Shown: positions 19,869 to 25,602 of the stretch, in pieces | Layout: every line of letters begins with the position of its first letter | Numbering within the stretch: position 1 is the first letter of the stretch | NCBI GenBank assembly: GCA_025201705.1 | Contig: MU617046.1 | Span: 1 to 25,602 of the forward strand | Origin: Dissophora ornata | Lineage: Eukaryota; Mortierellomycota; Mortierellomycetes; Mortierellales; Mortierellaceae | Direction: 5' to 3' | DNA length: 25,602 nucleotides | Notes under the pieces: generated by a model | Seen by the model: only the letters and a program-made list of their open reading frames with translations | What the model was told of the DNA's origin: nothing | Database searches by the model: none | Program-made: the position numbers and the translations under genes

Positions 19869-20172
19869 TAGCCGCCTCATCGGCCACAATTTAGGGAGCG
19901 AATCTGCTCTTTCCTTGCTCTGATAGCGTGCAGCATGTCCCCCATTCGAGGAAGCACAGCTTGCACCACAGTTTACAGCACAGCCTGTACCACGCAGCCT
20001 ATAGCACAATTCATACCGCAATCAAGCAGAATAGTAAAATGAGTTGAAGCTTGGCTATTGGCCTGATTTTATTGCATCTCGTTGAGGGGCGAGGGGGTTA
20101 AATCTCTAGAAGGGGACGGCGGGAGGTGGAGAGTTCTTTAGGTTGCGGAAGCGGCGTCACCGTGAAGTTGTT
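19869..20172. other. Convergent 3' region between the two nucleotidyltransferase genes
   Basis: About 300 bp between two stop codons. It contains an imperfect AGCACAGC.TG.ACCAC-type repeat near 19955-20005. A minus-strand AATAAA at 20073-20068 lies about 100 nt past the stop of the right-hand gene. A clear plus-strand poly(A) signal is not visible. Confidence 0.5.
20068..20073 (-). terminator. Poly(A) signal of the large nucleotidyltransferase gene
   Basis: AATAAA on the minus strand, about 100 nt downstream of the stop codon at 20173. Confidence 0.5.
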
Positions 20173-23100
20173 TCACTGCTCGCCGGGAATAGGCTCAAAG
20201 GCTTCTCTGAATTTGCCCAGGGCCAGGCACTTGTATGCGTAGTCAAAGCACCTCCACACCTTGGCCAAGCGCTCGCCACGACAGGTGCCTGCGACATTGC
20301 GGTCCAGGACGAATGGATCCATCACGTATAAGGAGGCCTCGGAGCCGAGCTTGTCTTGGTATCCGCCTCTTGACGTTGTAGCTCCACCATTCGTGTCTGT
20401 GCTGCCAGGAACGGGAACAGCTCCTGAAGGCACTCCGCCATTAGCGTCCATATCCTTGAAATATACCTGTTCAGCAGCACTAAGCCAAAGCCGCCTCTTT
20501 GAATCATACGAGTACATGTTTGTTGAGTTCGCTGTCTTCACCGCAATTGCAGCTCCTGCAGATCCCAACAACTTCTCGCTCGCCAACTGCTGTCGCTTTT
20601 CTTTCTGCAGCGACTGACGTTCCTGCACTTTACCCAGCGCCGTTGAGACTTCCATAGTTCGATAATCAAATTTGCGAGCAAAGAACTCAAAGAACTCGAA
20701 CAGCAATTGCGCTACAGTCTTCTTGTTCGTGATCCCATATGATGTGTAGTATCCTATGCGAGTGTCGAATGAACAGTCATAGGCTTTGCCGTCTTGGTTC
20801 GAAATTATGGTCGCGACTGACCCGTCCATTTTGCTATTTGCAAAAGTAGCCATCCGTTTTCGGGATTTGCCCTGTGCGTCGTACGACCGGGGTCGTTCGT
20901 CCTTGACCTGAAGACGTGGAAGGATGGCATCGTTTTGTTCTTGGAAAAAGACGATAGCCATCAGATTATAGGCGTAAGAACAGAGGAATCCTGAAGCTCC
21001 ATCAAGGATTCCGTGGCTTGACGCAAAGCATTTGAGGAGATGGAGGAATACGCCGAGGCGAGAGTCAATATCGAGATAGGCGCCGATGAGGTACGAGTTA
21101 TTAACACCAAGGGGGTGCTGCACGTTCATGTCGCATGCAATGCCAGTAATGGGATCGACAAATTTGATGATGGGGACCTTGGCATCGGGAATGGCGACGA
21201 CTCGCTTCATGTCCTTGGAGCGAAGGAATTTGGCGAGGTGGGAGACGTTGGAGTGAACGGCATAAGGCAGGTAGTTCTTGCTGAAGATGCATATGTCAAT
21301 ATCACTCCAGTCGTTGCCCAATCCGGTGACAAAGGATCTGCAGAGAGTTGTAGATGAAACAGAGGAGACAGTTAGCTGCGGCGTCCATGACATGCCATGA
21401 TACAAAGCGACAAGCGCCAAGAAAAGAGAAACATCGCCTTTACCCAAATGGCCTGAGTTCGAGTCCCCGGCCCGGAAATCCAACATCAAAAATGGTCTGC
21501 AGCCGGCTGAGGAAGTCACGTCGCAAGTTCATGGAGCTTTGGGTGGGCAACAAATCCTGAGTGGATGCGACAAAAACATGAAATCGAAGCGTTTGTTAAC
21601 ATGGCGGCCAAAACTGCCTTCAGCAGAAACGACCATGGTATTGTGGAAAGTCATCGAGCAAACGACTTACCAGGTACCATTTGTCAAGTATGATTTCCAT
21701 GGCCTGGAAGCGCTCCGCTGGCAACTTCCACAGCGACAGCCCGAAATTGATACCCTGACAATCAAAGTACACCGTGCCGTTGTTTGGCAGCCGCACAGGT
21801 TCACTGCGACTCTTTGCAAGGGCCAACGCTTTCTTCTCGGCCTCCTGCTTCTGCCTCATCATTTCTTGCACCAACACCTTTCCCTGCGCCACCTTCTCTT
21901 CCATGATTCCCCTTTCTTTAGCCACCTGCATCTGTGCGCGGAGTCTCCGCTCCACAGTCTCGAGTGCCGATAGACTGCTCTCCACCTGCGCCGTCAGTAC
22001 TTCGAGATACTCTAGGTTCTCCAAGTTCTCCAAGTCCTCTGAATCCTCTTTAGTCCCACTCTCATCTGGAGAGGAGGGGGGAGCGGGTAGTTCGCTGGTA
22101 ATGGAGGGGGGATTTGCAACAGATACAGCATCCTTGGCTTCGCGTCTCATGGCTTCGATTTCCAAGTATCGATCCCTCTTATACCGTTCAGTGCGTTCAA
22201 TCATTTTTCGGTCTGGATCGTACGTATCTCTAGCCACCCAAGCCGCCCAAGCCGCCCAAGACTTTGGTTTCTGCGAAGAATCCTCAGCGGCCTTAACCTC
22301 TTCTCGCATCTCTAAGATTTCTTGGACTCTATCATCTTTGAAGCTCTCGATCCAAGCTTTGATTTTGCGTTCCTCTTGCCGCTCCCGTTCGGCTCTTTCC
22401 GCCATGGCTTCGGCAGCAGCTTTGGCAGTCTTTGCAGCAGCTTTGGCAAGTGCCTTGGATTTGATTCGGTTCTCTCCTTCCAGCTTAGTCTGGACGACCT
22501 TACGATGCTCCTGACGAGCTAGATCGACATCACGGAGCATCTCTTTCGTGATGAGGTCCATCTCGGCTTTAGTCTTTCCTCTTGAAATATTGCGCATTGA
22601 TTCTAGGGCTATGCCCTCCAGCTCTTCTATGGTGTAGGGCCGGCTCTCTGCTTGGGGGCTGGCTTTGGATTTCTTGCGCTTGCCTTTGGCTACTGCAGCA
22701 GTGGCTGCTGCCCACGCCTCATCATTTTTGGCACGACGCTCTTCCTCTTCTTTGGCATGTAGTTTGTCGAGCCGCTCAGTCTCTTCCCGGTCAACTTTCT
22801 CCTGGGCAATGCGCTGAGCTTCTTCTTTGGCCAATTGTTCAGAATTCTTCTTGGCACGTTGCTCAGCTTCTTCCTTGGCTCTGCGCTCAGCCTCTTCCCT
22901 GGCTTTACGTTGAATTTCTTGCCTGGCTTTGAGCTCAGCCTCCTCCTTGGCTCTGCGCTCAGCCTCTTCCCTGGCTTTACGTTGAACTTCTTGCCTGGCT
23001 TTAAGCTCAGCTTCCTCCTTGGCTCTGCGCTCGGCCTCCGCCTTTGCACGTCGGTCAGCTTCCGCTTTCGCACGTCTTTCTGCTTCTTCCTTGGAACGTC

Positions 23101-25462
23101 GATCTGCTTCTTCCTTTGCAAGTCTGTCAGCCTTTTCCTTTGCAAGTTTGTCAGCCTTTTCCTTTGCGAGTCTGTCAGCCTTCTCTTGTGCAAGTCGCAG
23201 AGCTTCTTTAGCACGCCGCTCAGCTTCCTTCCTCTCAGTCTCTTCTTTGGCAATGCGGGCGGCCTTTTCCTTTGCAGTACGGGCAGCCTTTTCTTCTTCA
23301 GCAACACGCTGAGCTTCTTTCGCCTCCTCCTCCTCCTCCTTTCTAGTGCAATCCTGCACGCGCCTTAAATTTTTGACATGTTCCATTCTCTCTTTCTCTC
23401 TGCGACAGTACGCCGACCATGCTATGGGTCCAAACTCTTTGTAGGACCGTTCCATAGCGATTTTGTCTTTGACGGCTCGGGACATTTCCTCCAGCGACAT
23501 TTCATCATAATCCTCAGAGATCGATTCAGGGTCGGAATCCAGCTCTTGATATTCTTGAGCTTGCTTCTGTGACAGAACGCCATAGTCATCGCCCTTACTG
23601 TCCTCAAGGTCCTGACCAAAGGCGTTGTCATCATCATCCCCACCACAATAATTGCGATAGCTGGGACGATTGCTGTCCGAATAGGTATCGCGCAAGTGAG
23701 ATAGGCTCCCATGAGCATTGTATACATTAAATCCCAACGGCGACCGTTTTAGCTTTTCCTCCAACGTGGTTTCTCGCATGGACTTCAATAACTGAACTGA
23801 TGTTTTTGACGAGATGTTGCGGGCTCTGACGAGGCTGTGGAGGTACTGGACTAGAACGGGCATCAGCGGTTGAGTGTGAGCATCCCAATGGGATTCAATC
23901 TCCTCTTTGGCGAGACATCGTAGGTAGTTCACGACGGTGATGCGATTCGACTCAGGGACATCTTCGAGCGTTGCAAGGCGGGCGAACTCGTCAAGGAAGA
24001 AGTCGAGTTCTTGATATTTAACGGTGATTTCCCTTGCTAACTCCTTATCGGACTGCTGCTGCGTCTGGGTGGTGCCATTGCTACTACTACCGTTGCCACT
24101 GTTGGCGGCGGCGGTGATAGAGGTCAAAACACTGGTTGATGATGCTCCAGTGATCACAGGCTTCTTTGCAAACTCCTTAACTGACGCAGCAGGCGTAGTC
24201 TTTCCCCCTCTCGCTTTGGTCCTTGCCTTATTCATAGCCTTTTCAACTCGTTCTCGAATCACATCCTGTGCCTCGTTAATCTCTATTCCTCTCCTGCACA
24301 GCCGCCTTAACCTCGATTCCATGGACGCCTCTGCGACTTCTCGCTCTTTAGCGGCAACAATAGCTCGTTGACGTGCTGCCTCGACAGCTTTACGTCGTTT
24401 CAATTCTGCAACGCTGAAATCGTTCATGGCACCTCCTAGTACGGTACCACGTTCCAAGGCCCTTTCCAGGAGGTCCTTCGCAGAGACTGGGCGAGCGTTA
24501 ATGGTATCCTTGATTGGAGATGGAGGCGAGGTCGGCGTTGGTGTCGATGACGTCTTCGTAACGGCAGCTGAGGCTGATGTTGCCATTGGTAATTGAGAGG
24601 ATGAAGACGCTGTCGGAGTATCGATCGCAGTAGAAGAGCTGGCTTCAACTTCCTCTCTGGCCTTCTTCTTAGCCGCCCTCTTCAACGCCGATTTTGATTT
24701 TGCAGCTTCGCCTCCTGCATTCGGATCGACCTCACTGGACAGCGGTGACGGTGGCGACGGCAATTCATGGCCCTGTCTTTCAACGACGTAACTTGACACA
24801 ATGTCTAGCTTCTTCAAGATCTCCCCATTGTACTTGTTGGTATATTTCTCAACCGACCAAACCCCATGGACCCTGACGGAGACTCCTCCTGATCCTTGAT
24901 TTCGCCAAACAAACTTTCGACAGGCGTGCACGATCGCCGCATATCGGTCCTGAAATTGCGGACGGATCTTTGCATACTGCCTCTGAAAATGGTCGTGATC
25001 GGCCTGTGATAGCTTGGGCACCGTACACGATAACGGGTAATGTGAGGGGCTCAACTTGTGAGACTGATCCATCCCCACGTCCCTCATGAACAACCGCTTG
25101 ACTCTCCATTGGTCCAAAAGATACGCGTAAACGTGCATAGGGGAGGGGGCATAGGGCGCAGTTGCGATGAACAAATCAAAGAGAAGGGCTGGGGCGTGTT
25201 CCGAAACGCCAGGGTCGTCGCCGTAGGAGAGCATTATGGATCGGGCGACATCGGCAGCGAGTTGAAACTGTTCGAATCTAACTGTGGCCGAGGTTTTTGT
25301 GTGGGGGATGGCTCCAGCCATCTCGTAGAGAAAGATCTCGAAGAGGAATTCAGCAAAGTGGTCGTCATTCCTGCAGTGGTGGATGGTCGTGATGATATGT
25401 TCTTCCACATGTTGTTGCTGAAAGGGATCATCCATCATCGGGTGGTATAATAGCTCGTCCAT
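20173..25462 (-). CDS. Large Cid1/TUT-type terminal nucleotidyltransferase (non-canonical poly(A)/poly(U) polymerase), 3 exons
   Basis: Exons (minus) 25462-21671, 21556-21444 and 21337-20173 give 1689 aa. Introns are 21670-21557 (GTAAGT...CTCAG) and 21443-21338 (GTAAAG...CTGCAG). Residues about 30-200 include DDHFAEFLFEIFLYEM, shared with the paralogue at 17381. A Lys/Ala/Ser/Thr-rich region follows, then a Glu/Lys/Arg helix (about 690-915) with 17 octads. The catalytic core is split over the junctions: LELRPFG|SFVTGLGNDWSDIDICIF (Asp1314, Asp1316) and DPITGIACDMNVQHPLG (Asp1371). All three metal ligands and the GS motif are intact. The PAP-associated domain includes DPFVLDRNVAGTCRG. Family members add non-templated U or A to RNA 3' ends in decay or maturation. 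Which nucleotide it uses cannot be read here. The ATG at 25462 opens the frame directly. Confidence 0.9.
22790..23197 (-). repeat. Seventeen 24-bp units encoding an 8-residue helical repeat
   Basis: Exactly 408 bp encode 17 octads of the pattern R(L/R)AKE(E/K)A(D/E), rich in Glu, Lys, Arg and Ala. Inside it, 22963-23034 and 22891-22962 are near-identical 72-bp (three-octad) copies, showing recent expansion. The open frames on the plus strand over this stretch are by-products of the repeat. Confidence 0.9.
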
Positions 25463-25481
25463 TGGCTCTCAACTGCTTTGC

Positions 25482-25507
25482 TTTTTCCTTTTTTTTTTTT
25501 TTTTTTT

Positions 25508-25602
<95 letters not shown>
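25482..25602. repeat. Long T tract at the window edge
   Basis: Almost pure T from 25482, interrupted only by CC at 25487-25488 and 25508-25509, then 93 uninterrupted T to the end. It lies just upstream of the large nucleotidyltransferase gene on its promoter side. It may be a real homopolymer or an assembly/contig-end artefact. Confidence 0.9.

Noticed and set aside
21451..21481. tRNA T-arm-like sequence (GAGTTCGAGTCCCCG) on the plus strand
   Set aside because: No acceptor-stem partner, D-arm or anticodon arm is found 40-75 nt upstream. The stretch is exon 2 of the large nucleotidyltransferase on the minus strand, encoding the RGLELRPFG block.
22690..23368. Long open frames over the Glu/Lys/Arg repeat in other frames and on the plus strand
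   Set aside because: Periodic repeats of 24 bp keep all frames open; only the minus frame continues into conserved domains on both sides.
1..25602. CRISPR arrays, prokaryotic operons or transposon ends
   Set aside because: There are no regularly spaced identical repeats with unique spacers, no transposase and no terminal inverted repeats. Intron-containing genes show the DNA is eukaryotic.

Overview
The window is nuclear DNA from a fungus. The genes are split by short introns of about 80-340 nt with GT...AG ends, CTAAC/TTAAC-like branch points and pyrimidine tracts. Several 5' leaders are CT-rich. Protein types such as Sel1-repeat proteins, Gln-rich SNF5 and Pro-rich membrane proteins suggest an early-diverging lineage, most likely Mortierellomycota (Mortierella/Linnemannia-like). 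That placement is recalled from family resemblance and was not tested.

Layout, left to right: a Sel1-repeat protein (729-2727, +); a ZNHIT2-like zf-HIT protein in three exons (3208-5428, -); isopentenyl-diphosphate delta-isomerase IDI1 in two exons (5768-6884, -), with a possible upstream targeting exon at 7394-7468; a stretch of about 2 kb without a supportable gene, holding a (CA)15 tract and a small duplication; a small secreted protein (9598-9981, +); a six-exon single-pass membrane protein (10478-12683, +); a three-exon SNF5/SMARCB1 chromatin-remodelling subunit with polyQ and a GATA finger (12767-15049, -); a membrane-anchored or secreted protein with one DxDxDG loop (15438-16475, -); and two paralogous Cid1/TUT-type terminal nucleotidyltransferases tail to tail (17381-19868, +, and 20173-25462, -). 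The window ends in a long T tract.

Most genes here are unrelated housekeeping or lineage-specific genes: isoprenoid synthesis, chromatin remodelling, and U5 snRNP/R2TP-related assembly. The group that stands out is the nucleotidyltransferase pair. The right-hand gene keeps the GS motif and all three catalytic Asp, and carries a large N-terminal extension with seventeen 8-residue helical repeats. The left-hand gene has the same N-terminal motif, the same two intron positions and phases, and the same PAP-associated domain. It has lost the GS glycine, and its third catalytic Asp is Gln, so it is probably a non-catalytic or altered partner.

Splice models were built by hand from reading frame, phase and domain continuity. 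Every multi-exon model below has a total length divisible by three.
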